Positions 1 through 5,294 of a DNA stretch of 5,294 nucleotides are shown here, piece after piece. The position numbers and the translations under genes are program-made. Origin of the DNA: Deltaproteobacteria bacterium (GTDB lineage: Bacteria > Desulfobacterota > Desulfobacteria > Desulfobacterales > JAABPS01); NCBI GenBank assembly GCA_019309685.1, contig JAFDFT010000287.1:1-5294 (forward strand), given 5' to 3'. The notes beneath the pieces are model-generated. The model worked only from the letters and a program-made list of their open reading frames with translations. It did not search any database and was not told the origin of the DNA. Each line of letters starts with the position of its first letter. Position 1 is the first letter of the stretch.

Positions 1-582
1 GCTGAAAAAAACAGGAATCTGTTTAAGGAAAAGCAGGTGTTTGTTCTCAATGTAATGAGTTCGCCCGGATCAGGGAAGACAACCACCCTTGTAAAAACAA
101 TATCAGAAATTATACCTGACATTCCATGCGCTGTTATTGTCGGTGATATATGCACGTCTAATGATGCGGATCGGCTTGCTGCTACCGGTGTGCCTGTCGT
201 GCAGGTGAATACCGATAAATTCGGCGGTGACTGTCATCTTGCCGCACATGTAATAGAAAAAGCAGCAGCGGATATCGACCTTAATGCGATTGATCTTTTG
301 ATAGTGGAGAACATTGGGAACCTGGTATGTCCCGCGGAATTTGACATTGGTGAGGACGCACGGGTTGTAGTGCTAAGTGTAACGGAAGGCGAAGATAAGC
401 CGGTGAAGTACCCGCTTATGTTCCGTGAATGTGATGCTGCATTATTAAATAAAATAGATCTGCTTCCGTATCTTGATTATGATATCAAAGAAACGAAAAA
501 TAACATCCTTCAGATACACCCCGATATGCCTGTTTTTGCTATATCGGCCACGTCTGGTGAAGGATCGATGACCCGAGTCTAA
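1..582 (+). CDS. hypB: HypB-type hydrogenase nickel-incorporation GTPase, 5' partial, altered 3' end
   Basis: HypB is a cytoplasmic SIMIBI-class GTPase that works with HypA to insert nickel into the large subunit of [NiFe]-hydrogenase. The frame is open from base 1, and its first residues (AEKNRNLF) already match the family, so the true start lies upstream, probably about 20 codons off the window. The internal GTG at 37 is not the start. In window numbering the P-loop is SPGSGKTT at residues 21-28. It is followed by GDICTSNDADR, a GDCHLAAH segment carrying the Cys-His pair of the G-domain metal site, a further Cys in ENIGNLVCPAEFD, and the NKIDLLP guanine-specificity motif. The frame ends SATSGEGSMTRV. 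Family members usually continue past GEG with about a dozen residues containing a W-x-x-W-L type ending, which is absent here. The catalytic and metal-binding parts are intact, so function may survive. The gene converges on nifS. Confidence 0.93.
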   Translation, partial: AEKNRNLFKEKQVFVLNVMSSPGSGKTTTLVKTISEIIPDIPCAVIVGDICTSNDADRLAATGVPVVQVNTDKFGGDCHLAAHVIEKAAADIDLNAIDLLIVENIGNLVCPAEFDIGEDARVVVLSVTEGEDKPVKYPLMFRECDAALLNKIDLLPYLDYDIKETKNNILQIHPDMPVFAISATSGEGSMTRV

Positions 583-649
583 CGGTAAAAAGGCTCACGA
601 CATCGATGTGTTGAACCTTGTCAGTAAGGTATTAACCAAAGTTAATTAG
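572..649 (+). other. Coding-like tail of 25 codons in a different frame, origin unknown
   Basis: Directly after hypB loses its family similarity, frame 2 is open from 572 to a TAG at 647-649. It reads PESNGKKAHDIDVLNL and then VSKVLTKVN. Codon choice looks ordinary for a real gene, and the peptide has a plausible helical C-terminus. It does not resemble a HypB ending and has no start codon or ribosome binding site of its own, because a TGA precedes it at 569. The simplest reading is the 3' remnant of another gene joined to hypB by insertion or deletion, for example the tail of a mobile-element protein. I do not recognise the family. It could also be chance. Confidence 0.3.
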
Positions 650-797
650 TTTCCATTCACAAATGGCCCTTTTTGCCCAATTTCTGCGTCAGACTCAAAT
701 TTTAATCCTCGAAATACTTCATGTATTCCTGCGGTTAAAATTATCGCCTTCCTTGCAATTGAACAAAAATTGCTCATTTCTGGATTGGAAACTCATT
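644..797. repeat. Long imperfect palindrome, about 155 bp, MITE-like or dispersed intergenic repeat
   Basis: The whole block folds back on itself around position 720. The outer arms pair GTTTCC (649-654) with GGAAAC (787-792). The middle arms, about 660-684 and 757-780, pair imperfectly (AAATG-N-C...TTTTTG...CAATT). The inner arms pair AATTTTAA (698-705) with TTAAAATT (735-742), and AAATAC with GTATT around the centre. A one-base bulge shifts the symmetry axis between the outer and inner arms. There is no open reading frame inside. It sits between the convergent ends of hypB and nifS, where a hairpin could end transcription from both sides, but no clean G+C stem with a U-run is present. A non-autonomous mobile repeat is the best guess from its shape. 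Confidence 0.75.
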
Positions 798-847
798 TAG
801 GAGTCATCTTTTAAGATTGAATGAATAGATCCCATCCTCAATGTTTG

Positions 848-2020
848 CTAGCCAGCAGCCTTTTTCTTTTTCCAAAAGGGTGATAATTCTCTTAGCTTTT
901 CGATAATGGGCGGCATGTTATCAATGACGGAGTTGATTTCTTCACTGCTGGTATAGGTGCTCAGGCTGAATCGTATGGAGCCGTGAGCTGATGTAAACGG
1001 GACACCCATGGCACGTAGCACATGGGATGGTTCCAATGAGCCGGATGTACATGCCGAACCGGATGATGCACATATACCGAACTGATCAAGCATCAAAAGG
1101 ATCGCTTCCCCTTCAACATATTCAAATCCTACGCTGGTTGTGTTTGGCAGGCGGGCATCTTTGTTGCCATTTATGGCAGCGTTAGGGATTCGATTCAGCA
1201 GTTCATTTTCCAGCGTATCTCTTAATTCTTTGACCCGGGTGTTGATCTCTTCAAGATGCTCCGCGGCCAGTTCGCAGGCCTTGCCAAGTCCAATAATGGA
1301 GGGCACGTTTTCAGTACCGCCCCTTCTTCCATTTTCCTGATGGCCGCCGATCATGTAAGGAAAAAATTTTGTCCCCTTTTTTACATAAAGCGCGCCGATT
1401 CCTTTAGGCGCGTGGATTTTGTGGCCGGAGAGCGAAAGCATATCAATTCCTGCATCCTGGATATTCATTGGAATTTTACCGACCGCCTGAACGGCATCTG
1501 TATGGAACACGATCCCTCTTTCTTTTACCATTTTTGAAATTTCATGAATGGGGAATATGACGCCGGACTCGTTATTTGCCCACATAATGCTGACAATGGC
1601 TGTGTCATCCGTAAGATGTTGCCGTAGATATTCAAGATCAAGGTTGCCCATACTATCAACCGGTACAACGGTTACCCGATACCCGTTTTTGGCGTAGTGT
1701 TCGCAGAGATTTTTAACGGCCGGGTGTTCAACTCTTGAGGTTATGATATGTTTCTTTTCAGGATTTGATTGTACGGCTGCCCTGATTGCTGTACTGTCAC
1801 TCTCGGTGCCGCAGCTGGTGAATATAATTTCCTCAGGGATAGCGCCAATAAGGGCCGCAGTCTTTTCACGTGCCTCAACAAGCTTTTTGCCAACATTCCC
1901 GCCAAACGCATGCATGCTGGAAGGGTTGCCGTAAAAATCTGAAAAATAGGGGAGCATTTCATCAAGGACCTTATCGGCCACCTTTGTGGTTGCGTTGTTG
2001 TCCAGATAGACGGTATTCAT
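848..2020 (-). CDS. nifS: Cysteine desulfurase NifS (IscS/NifS group I)
   Basis: This is a PLP-dependent cytoplasmic enzyme that converts cysteine to alanine and passes persulfide sulfur to the scaffold NifU. It has 390 residues from the chosen ATG, normal for the family. The start at 2020 gives MNTVYLDNNATT, the standard N-terminus, and has GGAGG at 2031-2035 behind it. The open frame runs 34 codons further upstream, but that part only overlaps nifU. Key residues in this numbering are His99 (VEHPAVK), Asp175 and Gln178 (HTDAVQAVGK), and the PLP lysine Lys201 in SGHKIHAPKG. RRGGTENVPSIIGLG lies at 232-246. The catalytic Cys324 sits in the loop SSGSACTSGSLEPSHVLRAM, which follows the NifS/IscS pattern rather than the SufS pattern. 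The tail is basic (KKKKAAG). The gene starts 2 bp after the nifU stop, so the two are co-transcribed and probably translationally coupled. No convincing terminator follows it. The name nifS is used by family. No nitrogenase genes are visible, so a housekeeping Fe-S role is likely. Confidence 0.96.
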   Translation of the reverse strand: MNTVYLDNNATTKVADKVLDEMLPYFSDFYGNPSSMHAFGGNVGKKLVEAREKTAALIGAIPEEIIFTSCGTESDSTAIRAAVQSNPEKKHIITSRVEHPAVKNLCEHYAKNGYRVTVVPVDSMGNLDLEYLRQHLTDDTAIVSIMWANNESGVIFPIHEISKMVKERGIVFHTDAVQAVGKIPMNIQDAGIDMLSLSGHKIHAPKGIGALYVKKGTKFFPYMIGGHQENGRRGGTENVPSIIGLGKACELAAEHLEEINTRVKELRDTLENELLNRIPNAAINGNKDARLPNTTSVGFEYVEGEAILLMLDQFGICASSGSACTSGSLEPSHVLRAMGVPFTSAHGSIRFSLSTYTSSEEINSVIDNMPPIIEKLRELSPFWKKKKAAG

Positions 2021-2022
2021 GT

Positions 2023-2847
2023 TTACACTTCCTCCACTACCAATTCTGGCGTAACGAGTTCTTTTAGTTTTGACTCTACATAATGCTTCAATGTCACCTG
2101 TGAGGCGCTGCAGGTTGCGCACGCCCCATACAGTTTGACACTTACAGTGTCTCCCTCAACGTCCACAAGCTCAATTCCGCCACCGTCTTTTTCCAGCGCT
2201 GGTTTTATTTCACGTTGAAGTGTTTCTTCTATAAGTTTTATTTTCTGAATGTTTGTTAATTTTAACGGTTTTTGTTCGACCGGTGTTTCATTGCCAAGCG
2301 AATTATCAATTATCTTTTGAATATTATCATGACACTTTTCGCAACCACCACCGGCTTTTACATAACTCGTTACATCTTCAATGGTTTTAAGGCCATTTTC
2401 CCTGACAGCACGTTCAATTTCCAGATCAGTCACCCCGAAGCACTCGCATACAATTTCTCCTTCAACTTTTTTGACAGGTTTTCCATCTATATTGGAAATA
2501 GCTGCTTCAAGCGCGTCTCTTCCCATTACAGAACAGTGCATTTTTTCTTTTGGAAGCCCGCCCAGGTATGCAGCGATGTCATCATTCGTTATTTTTATTG
2601 CTTCGTCAAGAGTTTTGCCTTTTATCATTTCTGTTAATGCGGATGAAGAGGCAATGGCACTTGCACAACCGAATGTCTGAAACTTCGCGTCTTCGATTGT
2701 TTTATTATCATCAACTTTAAGATAAAGGGTCAAGGCATCACCGCAGGCAAGGGATCCAACTTCTCCTACGCCATCCGCATTTTCAATTTCCCCAACATTT
2801 CTAGGATTCAAAAAGTGATCTCTTACTTTGTCAGTATACTCCCACAT
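2023..2847 (-). CDS. nifU: Fe-S cluster assembly scaffold NifU, full three-domain form
   Basis: NifU receives sulfur from NifS, assembles [2Fe-2S] and [4Fe-4S] clusters and passes them to apo-proteins in the cytoplasm. All three domains are present in 274 residues. Residues 1 to about 125 form the IscU-like scaffold, with Cys35 (ACGDAL, with the conserved Asp37), Cys61 (FGCASAIASSSALTEM) and Cys105 (MHCSVMG). Residues of about 130-180 form the Bfd-like domain holding a permanent [2Fe-2S] cluster, with CEC at 134-136 and CEKC at 169-172. A short linker then leads to the Nfu domain, about 198-274, with EKDGGGIELVDVEG and the cluster-binding CATC at 243-246. All nine expected cysteines are there, and their spacing closely follows Azotobacter NifU. 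The ATG at 2847 has AAGGA at 2856-2860 with 8-base spacing. It is the first gene of the nifU-nifS unit. No iscR-like regulator gene is visible beside it. Confidence 0.96.
   Translation of the reverse strand: MWEYTDKVRDHFLNPRNVGEIENADGVGEVGSLACGDALTLYLKVDDNKTIEDAKFQTFGCASAIASSSALTEMIKGKTLDEAIKITNDDIAAYLGGLPKEKMHCSVMGRDALEAAISNIDGKPVKKVEGEIVCECFGVTDLEIERAVRENGLKTIEDVTSYVKAGGGCEKCHDNIQKIIDNSLGNETPVEQKPLKLTNIQKIKLIEETLQREIKPALEKDGGGIELVDVEGDTVSVKLYGACATCSASQVTLKHYVESKLKELVTPELVVEEV
2031..2035 (-). promoter_or_regulatory. Ribosome binding site that fixes the nifS start
   Basis: The minus strand reads GGAGGAAGTGTAAAC and then ATG. This strong Shine-Dalgarno lies inside the last codons of nifU, about 10 bases before the nifS ATG at 2020. 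It supports that start over the longer open frame and fits termination-reinitiation coupling with nifU. Confidence 0.85.
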
Positions 2848-2930
2848 GATTTTATTCCTTTTAAGTGAATTTAAAATTACATATAAAAGTTTTACAGATT
2901 CGTAAAAAATTATAAATATTATGGCAAAGT
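2848..2930 (-). promoter_or_regulatory. AT-rich upstream region of nifUS, probable promoter zone
   Basis: About 80 bases of strongly AT-rich DNA lie between the nifU start and the repeat at 2929-3142. The ribosome binding site AAGGA is at 2856-2860. A weak sigma-70-like pair can be drawn on the minus strand, TTTACG and TATGTA with a 17-base spacer, but neither box is close to consensus. I cannot point to a regulator site. The call rests mainly on base composition and position. Confidence 0.35.
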
Positions 2931-3142
2931 AAAAAGTTCAAGCTTCCCGCTTATAGCGGGATTTCCGCTTCGCTTCAACAAACGACGCAAATCCTGAGGA
3001 ATGAAGTGTACTTTTAGTACGCTGCAGTGACTTGCCCTGTTAAATCGGCTCCGCCGTCTCGCAGAGCGAGAATTTAACAGGGCGAGGGTGCAGTGCAACA
3101 CAGTCCGCCTCAGGCGGATTCCGAAGCCATCAAGTTTTTTAC
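2929..3142. repeat. Composite palindromic repeat (REP/BIME-like) with a three-way-junction core
   Basis: This G+C-richer block stands out from AT-rich flanks. The core is a perfect 12-bp stem, GCCCTGTTAAAT (3034-3045) with ATTTAACAGGGC (3072-3083). The stem encloses two side-by-side hairpins that use up every loop base: CGGC-tcc-GCCG (3046-3056) and TCTCGC-aga-GCGAGA (3057-3071). Satellite hairpins are TCCCGC-ttata-GCGGGA (2945-2961), GTAC-tttta-GTAC (3008-3020) and TCCGCC-tca-GGCGGA (3104-3118). The ends are themselves partly inverted: GTAAAAAGTT...GAAGC-like at 2929 and GAAGCCATCAAGTTTTTTAC at 3123-3142. There is no protein-coding pattern; the open frame crossing it on the minus strand is chance. 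No hairpin is followed directly by a U-run, so it is not a classic terminator. It lies between the zinc-ribbon gene and nifU and could affect read-through or RNA stability. Confidence 0.8.
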
Positions 3143-3170
3143 GGCTGACCGCCGCATTTTATCAGGTAGC

Positions 3171-3362
3171 TCAGGAAAATCCCTTTGATGGACTGGGTGC
3201 ACAATTGTCCAACCCCCCACCAACAACACGGGTTGTGCTTAACAGCCGCTTGACTTTTTTAGTGCCGCAATCAGGGCAGGCAATTGATTCATCTTTGCTG
3301 CTAAAAATGAGCTTTTCAAAATCTTTGCCGCATTTTTCACATTGATATTCGTATATGGGCAT
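3171..3362 (-). CDS. FmdB-family zinc ribbon protein, 63 aa
   Basis: This small protein starts MPIYEYQCEKCGKDFEKL, the typical opening of the FmdB putative regulatory family. A four-cysteine zinc ribbon is formed by Cys8 and Cys11 (CEKC) and Cys29 and Cys32 (CPDC). The conserved GTKKVKRLLS stretch follows, then a flexible tail with Gly-Gly-Gly, a lone Cys54 and the ending GFS that is common in this family. Length is normal. The ATG at 3362 has a strong GGAGG at 3369-3373 with 6-base spacing. The family is named after a proposed regulator of formamidase genes, but its molecular role is not established, so I give no specific function. It faces the same way as nifUS with a 323-bp repeat-bearing gap, so co-transcription is possible but unproven. 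It is divergent from the Memo gene. Confidence 0.9.
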   Translation of the reverse strand: MPIYEYQCEKCGKDFEKLIFSSKDESIACPDCGTKKVKRLLSTTRVVGGGLDNCAPSPSKGFS

Positions 3363-3368
3363 GTGTTT

Positions 3369-3392
3369 CCTCCAAATTCATATCAGATTATA
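3369..3392 (-). promoter_or_regulatory. Candidate -10 box and ribosome binding site for the zinc-ribbon gene
   Basis: Read on the minus strand, a perfect TATAAT occurs at 3392-3387, followed by GGAGG at 3373-3369 and the ATG at 3362. This would give a leader of under 20 bases. No good -35 box sits at 16-18 bases spacing (the best is ATAAAT-like), so the promoter call is tentative. The ribosome binding site is secure. Confidence 0.45.
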
Positions 3393-3596
3393 GTTTTTAG
3401 AGAGTTTTAATTTATTTATCCTATTAAAATCAAACATCAATTTAAACTAGGTGTAAAATAATGTCAGAGTCCTAGGATGTCAAATGTTTATACATATTTA
3501 GTTTTAGTATTTACATAATTATAGAAAAATAGATGATTTTACGCTTAAGATAACGGGTTTTAAATATTTTATAGCTTTGAGAAGGCATCAAATTTA
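3393..3596. other. AT-rich divergent intergenic region
   Basis: This is the middle of the 288-bp gap between the divergent zinc-ribbon and Memo genes. It is very AT-rich and has no open frame with a ribosome binding site. An 8-bp palindrome TCCTAGGA occurs near 3471-3478. On the plus strand a weak promoter-like pair, TTTACG (3538-3543) and TAAATA (3561-3566) with 17-base spacing, could serve the Memo gene. Nothing else can be supported. Confidence 0.4.
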
Positions 3597-3646
3597 TTGG
3601 ACATTTACGGCATCATATGCCAGTATAAATAAAAAAAGGAGGTGAT
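3597..3646 (+). promoter_or_regulatory. Memo gene leader: TATAAA box, palindrome and strong ribosome binding site
   Basis: A TATAAA at 3624-3629 is a plausible -10 box. The nearest -35-like words, TTGGAC (3597-3602) and TTTACG (3604-3609), are spaced 21 and 14 bases away, so neither is ideal. A perfect inverted repeat, GGCAT-cat-ATGCC (3609-3621), lies just before the -10 box and could be an operator. AGGAGGTGAT at 3637-3646 is a near-perfect Shine-Dalgarno and places the start at the GTG at 3651, 8 bases after AGGAGG. The GTG at 3642 lies inside the Shine-Dalgarno and is not a credible start. Confidence 0.5.
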
Positions 3647-3650
3647 ATCA

Positions 3651-4502
3651 GTGAATGTGAGAAAAGCTGATTTTTCCGGGAGTTGGTATCCTGCGGACCC
3701 TTTTGAATGCGAAGATGAAATAAACCGTTTTTTGGAAGGGGCGGTTTCTGTATCAACTCCTGCAGATGAATTAACAGGGGGCATTGTGCCCCACGCAGGA
3801 TGGTATTTTTCCGGAAGCATCGCGTGTAATGTAATCCGTTGTCTCAAAGATGAAGTGCCTGTGGATACGTTTATTATTTACGGAATGCATCTTCATCCGG
3901 GTTCCCCCAGTTACCTTATGAAAGAAGGCGCCTGGGAGACGCCTTTTGGTGAGATTCTTATTGAAGAGACACTTGCGGAGGAACTTTCAGCCCGGTTTTC
4001 ATTTAAGATTGAAAAACAGGGAAGTTTTACTCGGGATAACACAATAGAACTGCAGCTTCCTTTTGTGAAATACTTTTATGAAAATACGAAAATTGTGCCT
4101 ATTGGTGTCCCGCCATCTAATGATGCAATAGAGATAGCCAGAGCGGTTGCTGATATATCAAAACAGCTGGGGCTGCGCGTGAAGGTCCTTGGATCTACGG
4201 ATTTAACGCATTATGGGTTAAATTACGGTTTTGACCCAAAAGGAAGCGGAAAGTCGGCTGTGGACTGGGTGCGTGAAAAAAATGACAGGCGTGTGATTAA
4301 TGCCATGCTATCCATGGACCCTCAGCTTGTTATTAGTGAAGCGTTGATGAACCAGAATGCGTGCTGCGCGGGAGCTGCTGCCTCAGCTATTGCCACAGCA
4401 AAAGAATTTGGAGCCAAAAAGGCTGAAGAAATCGTGTATTCTACGAGTTATGAAAAAAGTCCGGGTGACAGTTTTGTGGGATATGCCGGGGTTGTGTTTT
4501 AA
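3651..4502 (+). CDS. amrB: AmmeMemoRadiSam system protein B (Memo family)
   Basis: This is a Memo-family protein of 283 residues, normal length, with the family fold related to class III extradiol dioxygenases. In prokaryotes it is often encoded with an AMMECR1-domain protein and a radical SAM enzyme; the biochemical reaction is not settled. The opening VRKADFSGSWYPADP matches the usual motif R-x-x-x-x-AG-x-F/W-YP. Metal-site candidates equivalent to those of human MEMO1 are His48 (GIVPHAGWYFSG), His80 (IYGMHLHPG) and Cys238 (NQNACCAGAA). GSTDLTHYG at 181-189 supplies the conserved Asp184 and His187. Where relatives often have CG, this protein has a Cys-Cys pair at 238-239. It ends normally with GYAGVVF. 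The GTG start at 3651 was chosen for its spacing from AGGAGGTGAT. The AMMECR1 and radical SAM partners are not in the window. It is apparently transcribed alone. Confidence 0.92.
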   Translation: MNVRKADFSGSWYPADPFECEDEINRFLEGAVSVSTPADELTGGIVPHAGWYFSGSIACNVIRCLKDEVPVDTFIIYGMHLHPGSPSYLMKEGAWETPFGEILIEETLAEELSARFSFKIEKQGSFTRDNTIELQLPFVKYFYENTKIVPIGVPPSNDAIEIARAVADISKQLGLRVKVLGSTDLTHYGLNYGFDPKGSGKSAVDWVREKNDRRVINAMLSMDPQLVISEALMNQNACCAGAAASAIATAKEFGAKKAEEIVYSTSYEKSPGDSFVGYAGVVF

Positions 4503-4505
4503 GAG

Positions 4506-4612
4506 GTGAATAGTAAATAGTAAAGAGTGAATAGTGGCGAGTAAATAGTGACGAGTAGAAAGACAGTTGTTTTTTTGTTTTAACTATTTGCTATTTACTC
4601 GTTACTATTTAC
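4506..4612. repeat. Two facing arrays of a degenerate 7-bp repeat (GTRAATA)
   Basis: Starting 3 bp after the Memo stop, eight consecutive heptamers run in register: GTGAATA, GTAAATA, GTAAAGA, GTGAATA, GTGGCGA, GTAAATA, GTGACGA, GTAGAAA (4506-4561). After a T-rich spacer (4562-4577), the reverse strand from 4612 back to 4578 reads GTAAATA, GTAACGA, GTAAATA, GCAAATA, GTTAAAA. The arrays therefore form an inverted repeat. The best arm pair is 4540-4557 against 4596-4613, with 17 of 18 positions matching. A transcript could fold into a long A+U-rich hairpin followed by TTTTTATTG, which might help end Memo transcription, though the loop is large. No open frame is present. Confidence 0.85.
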
Positions 4613-4642
4613 TTGTCATTTTTATTGTAGAGCCATATTTCT

Positions 4643-5294
4643 ATGAGAAAGCAAAGGTTTAAAAACGAACAACAAAAAGCTGCTGAAATGGTTTCCCCTG
4701 ATGAAGGTTTGACGCCAAACAGGGAAAGTTTATTTTATCTTTTAATTTTTTTAGTCGCGCTCGTTGTTAGAGCGAGATCAGCTCAGGGAACTGGTTTGGT
4801 GACCGTGTATTTTACCAGGCGCCTCTTTACCCTTATTTTTTAGCCCTTATCTATACTTTTTTGGGCAGAGAATATTTAATTGTACGGATCATACAGGTCG
4901 CCATGGGCACTGCATCCTGCCTGTTTCTGGCCAGAGCCGGCCGATATTTCTTTTCAAAAAAAACCGGGGTCATTACCGGCATGCTGATTGCTTTATATCC
5001 AACGGCAATCTTTTTTGATTGCCTTATTCAAAAAGCGGTACTGGGCTTTTTCTTTATGTCCGTGTTTCTCTATCTGGCGGGAAAGACCATTCACAATCCA
5101 AAAGGACTTTGGTGGATATTGATGGGAATGATTTTGGGCTGTATGGGGCTTACCAGAGAAAACGCGCTCATTCTCATTGTTGTGATTCTATTCTGGATTT
5201 ATGTTTATTTCAGAACTATGCCGTTTAAGAATACGGTTGCATGGGGTGCTTTGCTTGTTTGCGGGCTGGCTATTATATTGATTCCGGTTGGTTT
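4643..5294 (+). pseudogene. GT39-like polytopic membrane glycosyltransferase, frame-broken and internally deleted, 3' partial
   Basis: Two pieces of one gene are visible. Piece one, from the ATG at 4643, has a charged N-terminus (MRKQRFKNEQQKAAEM) and the first half of a membrane segment, ESLFYLLIFLVALVVR, ending at about 4771. After that its frame runs into nonsense and stops at 4841-4843. Piece two is in another frame from about 4771 to the window end without a stop. It begins SEISSGNWFGDRVFYQAPLY, then PYFLALIY, and continues through several hydrophobic segments with LYPTAIFFDCLIQKAV and GLTRENALI. This is the pattern of GT-C fold, family 39-like (PMT/ArnT-like) proteins, which move sugars from lipid-linked donors at the membrane. 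Intact relatives have roughly 30-40 residues between the two parts, forming the rest of helix 1 and the first external loop with acidic residues. That stretch is missing, so the break is more than a one-base slip. The ribosome binding site is weak. A sequencing or assembly error cannot be excluded. Confidence 0.7.

Noticed and set aside
2021..2122. N-terminal extension of 34 residues on nifS in the longer open frame
   Set aside because: It overlaps the end of nifU in another frame, has no NifS similarity, and the inner ATG at 2020 has a strong GGAGG and the canonical MNTVYLDNNATT start.
2945..2961. Rho-independent terminator for the zinc-ribbon gene at the TCCCGC/GCGGGA hairpin
   Set aside because: On the minus strand the stem is followed by AGCTTGAAC before CTTTTT, so the T-run is not adjacent. 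It fits better as part of the larger repeat.
2919..3101. 60-residue minus-strand open frame upstream of nifU
   Set aside because: It lies almost wholly in the palindromic repeat, has a composition set by the hairpins, and no recognisable domain or ribosome binding site.
3088..3345. 85-residue plus-strand open frame
   Set aside because: It is the antisense shadow of the FmdB zinc-ribbon gene and part of the repeat.
3605..3847. 80-residue minus-strand open frame
   Set aside because: It is antisense to the start of the Memo gene, which has clear family motifs and a strong ribosome binding site.
4506..4612. CRISPR array
   Set aside because: The units are 7 bp with no spacers between them and the second array is inverted, which does not fit CRISPR structure.
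5019..5228. 69-residue plus-strand open frame
   Set aside because: It is an out-of-frame shadow of the glycosyltransferase, whose frame is open and family-like through the same bases.

Overview
The window looks like chromosomal DNA from an anaerobic bacterium with moderately low G+C. The gene set is a HypB-type hydrogenase maturation GTPase, a three-domain NifU next to NifS, an FmdB-type zinc ribbon, a Memo-family protein and a GT39-like membrane protein. Together with palindrome-rich intergenic DNA, it resembles Desulfobacterota, possibly Desulfobacterales-like. That placement is an inference from gene content and has not been tested by phylogeny.

Layout from left to right. Positions 1-582 (+) hold most of hypB. 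Its N-terminus lies off the window and its last residues look replaced. Positions 572-649 hold a short coding-like stretch in another frame, and 644-797 hold a roughly 155-bp imperfect palindrome. On the minus strand, reading right to left, come an FmdB-family zinc ribbon (3362-3171), nifU (2847-2023) and nifS (2020-848). A large hairpin-rich repeat (2929-3142) separates the zinc ribbon from nifU. NifU and nifS are 2 bp apart and form a clear two-gene unit. Positions 3363-3650 are an AT-rich divergent intergenic region that should carry promoters for both directions. Positions 3651-4502 (+) encode AmmeMemoRadiSam system protein B (Memo). Positions 4506-4612 hold two facing arrays of a degenerate 7-bp repeat. 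From 4643 to the window end (+) is a polytopic GT39-like glycosyltransferase gene. It is broken near 4770 by a frame change together with an apparent internal deletion.

Functionally, NifS removes sulfur from cysteine and NifU builds and carries the Fe-S cluster, so the minus-strand pair is an Fe-S assembly module. HypB delivers nickel to [NiFe]-hydrogenase. The two functions fit an organism rich in metalloenzymes, but only nifU and nifS are visibly coupled here.

No complete new system is visible. The most notable items are the broken membrane glycosyltransferase, the altered 3' end of hypB with its adjoining palindrome, the three-way-junction repeat upstream of nifU, and the inverted heptamer arrays after the Memo gene. 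Three of the intergenic spaces each carry a structurally different palindromic repeat. No tRNA, rRNA or CRISPR array was seen.
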